DNA of 64,000 nt from CAWKGV01 sp963849305 (GTDB lineage Bacteria > Pseudomonadota > Alphaproteobacteria > Acetobacterales > Acetobacteraceae). The stretch lies in NCBI GenBank assembly GCA_963849305.1, contig CAWKGV010000008.1, positions 62,001 to 126,000 of the forward strand, given 5' to 3'. A program made the translations under genes and the position numbers. Shown here piece after piece: positions 17,228-25,434 of the stretch; position 1 is the stretch's first letter, and each line of letters opens with the position of its first letter. Below the pieces are notes generated by a model, which saw only the letters and a program-made list of their open reading frames with translations, was not told the origin of the DNA and searched no databases.

Positions 17228-18790
17228 ATGTCGCTGCACCCAGAGGGCGTCGATCAACCCGCCAGGCCGCCGCTGCTGGAAATGCGCCATATTAGCAAGA
17301 CCTTCCCAGGGGTGCGCGCGCTTTCCGACGTGTCCTTCGCCGCCTATGGCGGAGAAGTCCATGCCCTGATGGGCGAGAACGGCGCCGGCAAATCCACGCT
17401 GATGAAGGTGCTCTCCGGCGCCTATCTGGCCGACCCGGGTGGTGAGATCCGCATTGACGGCCAGCCGCACCCGATCCACGGCCCGGCCGACGCGCGCCGG
17501 GCCGGCATCGCCATCATCTATCAGGAGCTGGCTTTGGCGCCGAATATTACCGTCGCCGAAAACATCTTCCTCGGCCGCGAAGTACGGCGCGGCGTCCTGC
17601 TGGCGCGACGCCGCATGGAGGCGGAATGCCGCCCTGTGCTGGAGAGGCTGGGCGTTTCCTTCGGCCCCTCTACGGTGCTCTCCGAGCTCTCCGCCGCCGA
17701 GCAACAATTGGTCGAGATCGCCCGCGCGCTGATGGCCCATTCGCGCATCCTGGTGATGGACGAGCCGACCACTTCGCTCTCCTCCCGAGAAACCGACCGT
17801 CTGTTCGCCCTGATCCGCCAGCTTCGCGCGGACGGGCTGGCGATCATCTACATCAGCCACCGCATGGCCGAGGTGTATGAACTCGCCGACCGCGTCAGCG
17901 TGCTGCGTGATGGCGGCTACGTCGGCACTCTCTTGCGAGCCGAACTGTCCGCCGAGAAACTGGTTCGGATGATGGTCGGGCGCGACCTCTCCTCGTTCTA
18001 CACCAAGCAGCATTCCGACCCGTCGGAGCGGCGCGTGCTACTTTCGGTGCGGGACATCTCCGACGGTCACTTCGTGCGCAACTGCTCCTTCGACCTGCAC
18101 GAAGGCGAGGTGCTTGGGTTCGCGGGGCTCGTCGGAGCCGGACGAACCGAGCTTGCGCGCCTGATCTACGGCGCCGATCCGCGCGCGAGCGGAAAGATCG
18201 TGCTGGCGGGGCAGGAGATCGCGATCCGGGAGCCGCTGGAGGCGGTGAACGCCGGGATCGTCTATCTGACGGAAGATCGCAAGCGTCTGGGCCTGTTTCT
18301 GGACATGAGCGTGCGCGACAACATCAACCTCGACGTGATTAGGCACGATGCGGCGGGCGGTGTGGTGCTGGACTTCGCCGCGGCCAAGCGCCGCGCGGCG
18401 GGCGCGATCGGGGCCCTCGGCATCCGTGTCGCGAGCGAGGCGGTGGGCGTTGGCACCCTGTCCGGCGGCAACCAGCAAAAAGTTCTGTTATCCCGGCTGC
18501 TGGAGACCAAGCCCCGCGTGCTGCTGTTGGACGAGCCGACGCGCGGGGTCGATATTGGAGCAAAGTCGGAAATCTACCGGCTGATCAACAGTCTGGCTGC
18601 AACCGGCATCGGCGTCGTGGTGATCTCCAGTGAACTGCCGGAGATCATCGGCGTGTGCGATCGCGCCCTGGTCATACGCGACGGCACCATCGCGGGCGAG
18701 GTGCGCGGGCCGGAGATGACACAGGAGCGCATCGGCGCGTTGGCCACGGGTGCCTCACGGGCAGAGGAAGCGGAGAGGATTTCGGCATGA
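17228..18790 (+). CDS. Sugar ABC transporter, dual-ATPase subunit (RbsA/MglA type)
   Basis: 520 residues with two ABC cassettes in tandem. The first has Walker A GENGAGKST, an LSAAEQQLVEIARAL signature region and Walker B ILVMDEPT. The second has a degenerate Walker A (GLVGAGRTE), the signature LSGGNQQKVLLSRLL and Walker B LLLDEPTRG, as is normal for the CUT2 family. It energises uptake of a monosaccharide such as ribose, xylose or galactose; the substrate cannot be told. GGGAGGAG precedes the ATG. The stop overlaps the permease start (ATGA), so the three genes form one operon. Confidence 0.94.
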   Translation: MSLHPEGVDQPARPPLLEMRHISKTFPGVRALSDVSFAAYGGEVHALMGENGAGKSTLMKVLSGAYLADPGGEIRIDGQPHPIHGPADARRAGIAIIYQELALAPNITVAENIFLGREVRRGVLLARRRMEAECRPVLERLGVSFGPSTVLSELSAAEQQLVEIARALMAHSRILVMDEPTTSLSSRETDRLFALIRQLRADGLAIIYISHRMAEVYELADRVSVLRDGGYVGTLLRAELSAEKLVRMMVGRDLSSFYTKQHSDPSERRVLLSVRDISDGHFVRNCSFDLHEGEVLGFAGLVGAGRTELARLIYGADPRASGKIVLAGQEIAIREPLEAVNAGIVYLTEDRKRLGLFLDMSVRDNINLDVIRHDAAGGVVLDFAAAKRRAAGAIGALGIRVASEAVGVGTLSGGNQQKVLLSRLLETKPRVLLLDEPTRGVDIGAKSEIYRLINSLAATGIGVVVISSELPEIIGVCDRALVIRDGTIAGEVRGPEMTQERIGALATGASRAEEAERISA

Positions 18791-19830
18791 GCGAAACACC
18801 TGTAGAGAGCCTCGACACGGATCACCGCGTCGCCGCTCAAGGCGCCGGTACCCTCGGCGTCGCCCCCGGCCAGTCCCGCCGACAGCAGATGCGCTCGGCG
18901 CTGCAAGCGATCGGCATGTTGCCGGTGCTGATTCTGCTCTGCATCGGCTTTCAGCTCATGAGTGGGCGCTTCGCCACGGTCGGCAACGCCTCGATCGTGC
19001 TGCAGCAGGCCTCGATCAACATCGTGCTGGCGGCAGGAATGACGTTCGTCATCCTGACCGGCGGGATCGACCTGTCGGTGGGGTCGATCCTGGCTGCCTC
19101 GGCAATGGTGGCGATGATCGCATCGAAGCTGCCGGGGGCTTTCGGTCTGACTGGCATCCTGGGCGGGCTGGGGACGGGGCTCGGTTTCGGCGTGCTGAAT
19201 GGTCTCCTGATCGCGGGTCTTGGACTGCCGTCCTTCATCGTCACGCTGGGTGGCCTGACGGCGATCCGCGGCGCCGCCAGGCTGCTTGGCGGCGATACGA
19301 CCGTGTTCAACGCGGACCTCTCTTTCGCGTTCATCGGCAACGGCACGTTCTTCGGCGTGCCGTGGCTGGTGCTGATCGCGCTCGCGATCATTGTCCTCTC
19401 CTGGTTCATCCTGCGCCGCACCGTGCTGGGAATGCGGATTTATGCGATCGGCGGCAATCCTGATGCGGCCCGGCTCTCGGGCGTACGCGTCTCGTGGGTG
19501 CTGATGTTCGTCTATGCGGCCTCGGGCCTTATGGCGGGGCTCGGCGGGCTCATGTCGGCTGCGCGACTGTATGCCGCGAATGGGCTGCAACTCGGGCAGA
19601 GCTACGAGCTGGACGCGATCGCCGCGGTGATCCTGGGCGGCACCAGCTTCGTGGGTGGCATCGGCTCGATTTGGGGTACGCTTGTGGGTGCGCTGATCAT
19701 CGCCGTACTGACCAACGGTCTGACGCTAATAGGTGTGTCCGATATTTGGCAATTCATCATCAAGGGCCTCGTGATCATCGGCGCCGTGACTCTGGACCGC
19801 TTCCGGCTGAAGGGCGGCGCGCGGACTTGA
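18787..19830 (+). CDS. Sugar ABC transporter permease (RbsC type)
   Basis: 347 residues; BPD_transp_2 family with about eight to ten membrane helices. After a polar N-terminus come GMLPVLILLCIGFQLMSGRF, the family hallmark GMTFVILTGGIDLSVGSILA, GLPSFIVTLGGLTAIRGAA and the terminal ELDAIAAVILGGTSFVGGIG. It forms the homodimeric inner-membrane channel for the CUT2 transporter. ATG 18787 overlaps the stop of the ATPase gene, so I prefer it to the longer open frame from 18655. The binding-protein gene follows 41 bp downstream. Confidence 0.95.
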   Translation: MSETPVESLDTDHRVAAQGAGTLGVAPGQSRRQQMRSALQAIGMLPVLILLCIGFQLMSGRFATVGNASIVLQQASINIVLAAGMTFVILTGGIDLSVGSILAASAMVAMIASKLPGAFGLTGILGGLGTGLGFGVLNGLLIAGLGLPSFIVTLGGLTAIRGAARLLGGDTTVFNADLSFAFIGNGTFFGVPWLVLIALAIIVLSWFILRRTVLGMRIYAIGGNPDAARLSGVRVSWVLMFVYAASGLMAGLGGLMSAARLYAANGLQLGQSYELDAIAAVILGGTSFVGGIGSIWGTLVGALIIAVLTNGLTLIGVSDIWQFIIKGLVIIGAVTLDRFRLKGGART

Positions 19831-19871
19831 GCCTGGCTATCCGTCAACCACGAAGCGTAAGGAGACGATCC

Positions 19872-20807
19872 ATGACCCTGAGATACGCGCTGCTCACCGC
19901 CGTTTTGACCGCCTCCGTTTCGGCCGGTGCGTTCGGCCAGCAGAAGCCGCTGGACATCGGCATGACGGTGGGTTCGCTCGGCAACCCGTACTTCGTCGCC
20001 GCGGTGAAGGGCGCCAAGGTGCAGGCTGGGCAGATTAACCCCAAATCGCGTGTGACCGCCGTGTCGTCCGACTACGACTTGGGCAAGCAGAGTACGCAGA
20101 TCGACAACTTCATCTCGGCAGGCGACAACATGGTCCTGCTGAATGCGGTCGATCCGGTTGCGATCTTCCCGGCGATCAAACGCGCGGAAGCACAGCACAT
20201 CGTCGTTGCCGCCTTCGACGTGGGGGCGAAGGGCGCCGACGTGACGGTGATGACCGACAACACCAAGGCGGGCGAGATCGCTTGTCAGTATTTGGCGGAG
20301 CAAATCGGCCACAAGGGCGACGTCGTTATCGTCAACGGCCCGCCTGTTTCCTCCGTGATAGACCGCGTGAAGGGGTGCAAGGAGGCATTGGGCAAAGATT
20401 CTGGCATCAAGATCGTCTCCGACAATCTCGACGCGCACGGTTCGCGCGACGGTGGTTTCGCGGTCATGCAAGGATTGCTGACCCGCTTTCCGCATCTCGA
20501 TGGGGTGTTCGGGATCAACGACCCAAGCTCGATCGGCGCCGATCTGGCGGCCAAGCAGCTCCATCGGACCGAAATAAAGATCGTTTCCGTGGACGGCTCT
20601 CCCGACATTGAGGCGGCGCTCAAGCAGCCTGGAAGCCTGATCATCGCGTCTGCCTCCCAAGACCCGTTTACCATGTCGGAGAAGGCGGTGGCGCTGGGCG
20701 CGGAAGTGCTCGACGGCAAGAAGCCGGCCGAGACCACGGTGCTGATCGAACCGAAGCTGATAACCCGGCAGAACGTGGGTGAGTACAAGGGTTGGACGAT
20801 GCACTGA
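19872..20807 (+). CDS. Periplasmic sugar-binding protein (RbsB type)
   Basis: 311 residues. The signal peptide MTLRYALLTAVLTASVSAGA-FGQ is followed by a type I periplasmic-binding fold: IGMTVGSLGNPYFVAAVKGA, VVAAFDVGAKGADVTVMTD, KGDVVIVNGPPVSSVIDRV, GVFGINDPSSIGADLAAKQL and VSVDGSPDIEAALKQPG. It delivers the ligand to the permease and ATPase encoded just upstream. An AGGAGA-type site precedes the ATG. Ligand identity is unknown; ribose-like sugars or polyols are typical. A REP-like palindromic element follows the stop. Confidence 0.94.
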   Translation: MTLRYALLTAVLTASVSAGAFGQQKPLDIGMTVGSLGNPYFVAAVKGAKVQAGQINPKSRVTAVSSDYDLGKQSTQIDNFISAGDNMVLLNAVDPVAIFPAIKRAEAQHIVVAAFDVGAKGADVTVMTDNTKAGEIACQYLAEQIGHKGDVVIVNGPPVSSVIDRVKGCKEALGKDSGIKIVSDNLDAHGSRDGGFAVMQGLLTRFPHLDGVFGINDPSSIGADLAAKQLHRTEIKIVSVDGSPDIEAALKQPGSLIIASASQDPFTMSEKAVALGAEVLDGKKPAETTVLIEPKLITRQNVGEYKGWTMH

Positions 20808-20824
20808 CCTGCGGGACTTTCATC

Positions 20825-20906
20825 GTCATGGCCGTGCTTGTCACGGCCATCCACGACTTTTCGTGTGAGCAAAACAGTCGTGGATGCTCGCCTTCGCGAG
20901 CATGAC
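20825..20906. repeat. REP-like palindromic element, copy 1
   Basis: Nested palindromes. Hairpin 1 is ATGGCCGTG/CACGGCCAT (20828-20836, 20842-20850) with loop CTTGT. Hairpin 2 is ATGCTCGC/GCGAGCAT (20884-20891, 20896-20903) with loop CTTC. ATCCACGAC and GTCGTGGAT pair between them, and outer GTCAT/ATGAC pair at the ends, so the whole can fold as a cloverleaf. It lies between convergent genes and could act as a terminator. A related copy lies at 63757-63833. Confidence 0.7.
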
Positions 20907-20928
20907 TTGGAAATTGTAGCCGCTGGAT

Positions 20929-21573
20929 TCATTCGAGGGCTTTGACGTCCTCGACGGTTTTCTGCGGTTCAGGCCGGTGTTCGTAATCCGGGTCAACATC
21001 CACGGCACGGACAATGCCCCGCGTGTCGATCACGAAACGCCCCGGCATCGGCAAGGTCCAACTGTCGTCGCCGTTCCGCGCGGCCAGATCGTTGCCGAAG
21101 CTTAGATACACCTGTTTGAGATCGTCGGGTAAAGTGAACCTAAGCCCGAGCTTCGCGGCGTACGCATTGCCAGGGTCGGAGAGCAGGTCGAACCCGATCC
21201 CGTGCTTCTCGGTCAGCTCGCGGCTCTGATCCGCGAGTTGCGGCGTGATCGCCACGATTGTCGCGCCGTGTTCCTTCAGCGTGTCGGCCACTTGTTGCAA
21301 AGCATACAGCTCTGCTACACAGTAGGGTCACCACCTACCGCGGAACACGGTTAGCACCAGCGGCCCTCTCGCCAACAGGGCGTCCGAACGCACCTCCTGC
21401 CCCTGGGCGTTCTTCAGAGCGAAAGGCGGCAGGGGATCGCCTACTTTAATAACCCGGTCCATAATGCCAGATGAGCGGAGATCCGCCGTCGCACGGTGCA
21501 TGATCGCGCGCTTGTCGGTCGGAATGCGCTTGCCGGCGCCCTCTCTTATGGTTGCGAGCTTTTCCTCAAGCAT
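20929..21573 (-). CDS. Candidate selenoprotein: peroxiredoxin-like (AhpC/TSA) family, Sec at residue 82
   Basis: Reading through one TGA (21330-21328) gives a continuous 214-residue protein of the AhpC/TSA peroxiredoxin-like family. It has VGDPLPPFALKNAQGQEV, then PLVLTVFRGRW-U-PYCVAEL, TIVAITPQ and PGRFVIDTRGIVRAVDVDPD. Relatives have CPYC at the active site; here the first Cys, the peroxidatic or attacking residue, is encoded by TGA, while Cys85 is TGT. A SECIS-like stem-loop follows 12 nt downstream, and the TGA-proximal codons (GTA, GCA, TAT, GCT, TTG) are unusual for this genome. Sec insertion is therefore more likely than a nonsense mutation, though selA/B/C/D are not in view. Predicted role: cytoplasmic thiol/selenol peroxidase or disulfide oxidoreductase. 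It stands alone, minus strand. Confidence 0.72.
21297..21315 (-). promoter_or_regulatory. Candidate bacterial SECIS element within the coding sequence
   Basis: On the minus strand GCAGAGC-UGUAU-GCUUUGC forms a 7-bp stem (one G-U pair) with a 5-nt loop whose second base is G. Twelve nucleotides separate the UGA from the stem and 19 from the loop. Bacterial SECIS elements recognised by SelB have a short stem, a small loop with an early G, and a loop roughly 16-37 nt after the UGA, so this fits. The hairpin overlaps the codons for A-E-L-Y-A-L. Confidence 0.65.
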
Positions 21574-21700
21574 TCTGAACTCCTCTAATTCGAGCCGGCC
21601 TTGCCTTCAGGTCAGCCAAGCGATCCTACAGCAACTTAGGACCGGCGTGAATTGGCCGGGCGCGGCCGCCGATCGTTGGAGCGACGGTAGTTCCCAGGAA

Positions 21701-22724
21701 TCAATCCCAGCACTCACGCAGAGCCTGAGCCGGCGGGATACTGTCCACGCCCGACTGCGGATGCAGGGTGACGAGCGGCTCCCCGGTATCGACGTGGGCC
21801 GGGATCTCCTTGCCGTGCGCGGCATCGATCGCCTCGTCGATCGCTACCTGTGCCATCTTCGCCGGGAACTGTAGCACGTCGGCGCCAAACTCGCCGGCGG
21901 CGAGGCCCCGAACACCGTTGCACGATCCGTCCATTGTCACGATCTCTACCTTGCCCACCAGTCCGGCTTTCTTGATCGCGGTAAAAGCACCGAAGGCCGC
22001 GGGCTCATTGATTGTCCAAACGAGGTTGATGTCTGGATTGGCGACGAGCGCGTTCTGCATGACATCAAGCGCCTTGATCTGGTCGCCGTTGGTGATCAGA
22101 TCCGCGCTGGCCGCGGCCTTGCCCATCCCCATGCCCTTGAGGAATCCGTCGAGGCGGTCGGTATTGACTGAGGAGTCTCGGGTGCCTTCAAGCAGCGCGA
22201 CGACAGGCTTCTTGTCGGCCATCACTGATTTCGCCCATTCGCCTTCCTCAAGCCCGCCCTTGAAGTTGTCGGTCGCGACAAAACTGTCGGCAACGTTCGG
22301 TGGCCCGACAGAGGTATCCACTGCGATCACCGTGATGCCGGCCTTCTTCGCCTGCTGTAGAGCCGGTACGATGGAGGCCGAGATGCTGGGTGCGATGATG
22401 ATCGCGCTCGCCCGGTGCGCCGTAAGATCCTTGATGTCCGAGATCTGTGTGCTGACATCTCCGTCGTATTGGCCGGCCTCAAAGATCAGGCGGATGCCGG
22501 TGCGCTTCGCTTCGGCCTCGGCCGCTTTCCGCATTGCCACCCAATAGGGGTTGTCGAGAAGTCTTGACGATGTAGCCAACGGTAATTGGTGCGGCGGCGC
22601 GCGCGTGCGTATGGGACAGCAATAGGATCGCGGCGAGCGCGGCAGCCGAGCCGGAAAGCGAGAGGCGGGGGCGCCGTCCGGCTGGTGCCTTCCGTGCAAG
22701 CGGTGGGGTTGGCTGTGTGGCCAT
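21701..22724 (-). CDS. Orphan periplasmic sugar-binding protein, one-base frameshift
   Basis: The N-terminus (MATQPTPPLARKAPAG, a hydrophobic signal segment ending ARAAAP, then ITVGYIVKT) and the body (LDNPYWVAMRKAAEAEAKRT, TVIAVDTSVGPPNVADSFVA, VVALLEGTRDSSV, VEIVTMDGS) lie in different frames. Deleting one A of GAGAAG near 22559 joins them as VKTLDNPYWVAM, the expected sequence, giving about 340 residues. It is a second type I sugar-binding protein, distinct from the one at 19872. No permease or ATPase accompanies it, so it may use the nearby CUT2 transporter or be a leftover. It is divergent from the amidohydrolase. Confidence 0.8.
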
Positions 22725-22864
22725 CGGTTTCCTCCCACGATGACGACCGACGATCGGTACCGCGGCAGTTGGGGATGGAGTTTGACCTCAGTCAACCTCA
22801 TGGGCCAGGCTTTCGGGAAAGCGGGCTTGAATCACGATCATCCCGGCGAAGGGAGACCGCCAAA

Positions 22865-23926
22865 ATGGCCGACCCGTCAAACCGTTATGACCGCACCGCC
22901 GCGCGCCAGCACGGCAGGCCAGGGCGCGAGATTCGTCCGTCCAGTACCACTATCGACATGCACGCGCATTTGCTCGTGCCGGAAGCGGCGGACTTCGCCC
23001 GCCCGCATCTGCCGCCCGATCCGCGCGCGCAGTTCTACACGGAAGAGACTCGCATCCTCACCCGCAGGCAGGACGCAGACCGACACGGCAACCTCACGGA
23101 CCTCGACCTGCGGCTCGCCGACATGGACGGGATGGGCGTCGATGTTCAGGTGATCTCCCCCGCTCCCGGCCAGTGCTATCACGCGATCGCGCCGGATCCC
23201 GCTATTGAGGCGGCGCGCATGGTGAACGACGGGCTTGCAACATTCGTCGCGCGCCGCCCCGACCGGCTCGCCGGGCTCGGCACGGTGCCGATGCAGTCCG
23301 GCTCCGCGGCCGCCGAGGAGCTGGAGCGCTGTATGCACACACTGGGGCTGAAGGGCGTCGAGATCCTGACCCATGTCGGGGACAAGGAGCTGTCCGACCC
23401 CGCGCATGCTGCCTTCTGGGCCAAGGCCGAGCAGCTTGGCGCGGTCGTGTTCATCCACCCGGCGGGTTTCACCGACACTCGGCGCTTCGGGCGATTCTAC
23501 TTCAACAACGTCATCGGCAACCCGCTCGATACCACGATGGCGCTGCATTACTTGATCTTCGACGGCGTGCTGGAGCGACATCCGGAACTGAAGCTGATCG
23601 CGGCTCACGGTGGCGGGTATCTCCCGGCGTACTCGGGTCGGATCGACCACGCATGGGGCGCGCGCAGCGACGCTCGCGGGACGTTGCCGCATCCGCCCAG
23701 CACCTATCTCAAGCGCATCTACGTCGATACGATCGTGTTCACGCCCCACCAGCTTGAGGCGCTGGTAAAGCTTTTCGGTCCCGAGCAGGTGCTGATGGGC
23801 ACCGACTATCCTTACGACATGGGAGAGTACGATCCGATCGGACACCTCGTAGGCACGCCGTCGCTCGGCTCCGAGGCGACCGCGGCGATTGCCGGCGGCA
23901 ATGCAAGGTGTTTGTTCCAGCTATGA
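22865..23926 (+). CDS. Metal-dependent amidohydrolase (ACMSD/amidohydrolase 2 family)
   Basis: 353 residues, TIM-barrel amidohydrolase 2 family. The metal-ligand motifs are DMHAHLLVPEA near the N-terminus, VFIHPAGF in the middle, LIAAHGGGYLP and GTDYPYDMGEYDP near the end. This set is typical of aminocarboxymuconate-semialdehyde decarboxylase-like enzymes, which decarboxylate or hydrolyse aromatic-derived substrates. GGGAG precedes ATG 22865. The first 30 residues are polar and variable. No catabolic operon surrounds it, so the substrate is unknown. It is divergent from the orphan binding protein and convergent with gatB. Confidence 0.88.
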   Translation: MADPSNRYDRTAARQHGRPGREIRPSSTTIDMHAHLLVPEAADFARPHLPPDPRAQFYTEETRILTRRQDADRHGNLTDLDLRLADMDGMGVDVQVISPAPGQCYHAIAPDPAIEAARMVNDGLATFVARRPDRLAGLGTVPMQSGSAAAEELERCMHTLGLKGVEILTHVGDKELSDPAHAAFWAKAEQLGAVVFIHPAGFTDTRRFGRFYFNNVIGNPLDTTMALHYLIFDGVLERHPELKLIAAHGGGYLPAYSGRIDHAWGARSDARGTLPHPPSTYLKRIYVDTIVFTPHQLEALVKLFGPEQVLMGTDYPYDMGEYDPIGHLVGTPSLGSEATAAIAGGNARCLFQL

Positions 23927-23976
23927 CACCGAACGGAGCAACGCATCCCTTTATGCCGCGGAACTGGCTGAGTTAG

Positions 23977-25431
23977 TTAGCCGGTCAGCCGACGGCGCAA
24001 CGTCTCGTTTACAACTGCCGGGTTGCCCTTGCCGGCCATCGCCTTCATCACCTGGCCTACGAAGAAGCCGAATAGCTTGTCCTTGCCCGATCGGTACTCC
24101 GAAATCTTATCGGCGTTGACCGCCAACACCCGGTCCACCGCGGCGTCGATCGCGCCGGCATCCGTCACCTGGCGTAGCCCCTTCTCGTCCACGATCGCGC
24201 CAGGGGCCTTTGCGGTGTCCACCATCGCCTCGAACACTTCCTTGGCGATGCGGCCGTTGATCGTACCGTCCGCCATCAGGTCGAGCAGAGCGCCAAGGCT
24301 CGCCGCGCTCACCGGACTGTCGGCGATGCTCCGGCCGGTCCGGTTCAGGGCGGCGAACAGGTCGCCCATCACCCAGTTGGCGGCCAGCTTGGGGTCGCGA
24401 TCGCTCGCCACCGTCTCGTAAAAATCGGCGGTCGCCGGCTCGGCCACCAGCACGCCCGCATCGTACGCCGGCAGGCCGTGCTGGGTCATGAAGCGGCGCT
24501 TCTTGGCGTCCGGAAGCTCCGGCAAGCCGGCCTTCAGCTCCGCCACCCAGTCCTCGTCCAGCACCAGCGGCAGCAGGTCGGGATCGGGGAAATAGCGGTA
24601 ATCGTGCGCGTCCTCCTTGCTGCGCATACTGCGGGTCGCGCCGCGGGCGACATCGAACAGGCGCGTCTCCTGATCCACCGCTCCGCCCGACTCCCAAAGC
24701 TGCACCTGCCGCTTCGCCTCCGCCTCGATCGCCTGCATCACGAAGCGGATGGAGTTGACGTTCTTCACCTCGCAGCGGGTGCGGAACGGCTCACCGTGCT
24801 TGCGCACCGACACGTTGACATCGGCACGCATCGAGCCTTCTTCCATGTTGCCGTCGCAGGTGCCGAGATAGCGCAGGATCGTGCGCAGCTTGCGCAGATA
24901 GGCCCCCGCTTCCTCCGGGCTCCGCAGGTCGGGCTCGCTCACGATCTCCATCAGCGCGACCCCCGCGCGGTTCAGGTCGATGAGCGACTTGGCCGGATGC
25001 TGGTCGTGCAGCGACTTGCCGGCATCCTGTTCGAGATGCAGGCGGGTGATGCCGATCTCCTTCACGCTCCCATCCGCAAGCTCGATCTCGATCCTGCCCT
25101 CGCCCACGATCGGGTGCTGGTACTGGCTGATCTGATATCCGGCCGGCAGGTCCGCATAGAAGTAGTTCTTGCGATCGAAACGGCTCACCAGGTTGATGTG
25201 CGCGTTCAGCCCAAGGCCGGTGCGCAGCGCCTGGGCGACGCATTCGCGGTTGATCACCGGCAACATGCCAGGAAAAGCGGCATCGACGAAACTGACCTGC
25301 GTGTTGGGATCGGCGCCGAAATCGGTGGCGGCCCCGGAAAACAGCTTGGCTTTGCTGATGACCTGCGCGTGGACCTCCAGGCCGATCACCACCTCCCACG
25401 AGCCGGTGGAACCCTCGACGACATAGGACAT
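23977..25431 (-). CDS. gatB: Asp-tRNA(Asn)/Glu-tRNA(Gln) amidotransferase subunit B
   Basis: 484 residues, full length. The tRNA-recognition and kinase subunit of GatCAB carries the start VVIGLEVHAQVISKAKLFSG, TGLGLNAHINLVSRFDRKNY FYADLPAGYQISQ, EEGSMRADVNVSVR and the C-terminal YqeY-like helical domain (KDKLFGFFVGQVMKAMAGKG). The complex converts mischarged Glu-tRNA(Gln) and/or Asp-tRNA(Asn). It lies 3 bp after gatA in the gatC-gatA-gatB operon, the usual order in alphaproteobacteria. Confidence 0.97.
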   Translation of the reverse strand: MSYVVEGSTGSWEVVIGLEVHAQVISKAKLFSGAATDFGADPNTQVSFVDAAFPGMLPVINRECVAQALRTGLGLNAHINLVSRFDRKNYFYADLPAGYQISQYQHPIVGEGRIEIELADGSVKEIGITRLHLEQDAGKSLHDQHPAKSLIDLNRAGVALMEIVSEPDLRSPEEAGAYLRKLRTILRYLGTCDGNMEEGSMRADVNVSVRKHGEPFRTRCEVKNVNSIRFVMQAIEAEAKRQVQLWESGGAVDQETRLFDVARGATRSMRSKEDAHDYRYFPDPDLLPLVLDEDWVAELKAGLPELPDAKKRRFMTQHGLPAYDAGVLVAEPATADFYETVASDRDPKLAANWVMGDLFAALNRTGRSIADSPVSAASLGALLDLMADGTINGRIAKEVFEAMVDTAKAPGAIVDEKGLRQVTDAGAIDAAVDRVLAVNADKISEYRSGKDKLFGFFVGQVMKAMAGKGNPAVVNETLRRRLTG

Positions 25432-25434
25432 TGC

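Noticed and set aside
21328..21330. Plain nonsense mutation in the peroxiredoxin-like gene
   Set aside because: The TGA falls exactly on the catalytic Cys codon, the frame is otherwise perfect on both sides, and a SECIS-like hairpin follows; a random stop is the less likely reading, though not excluded.
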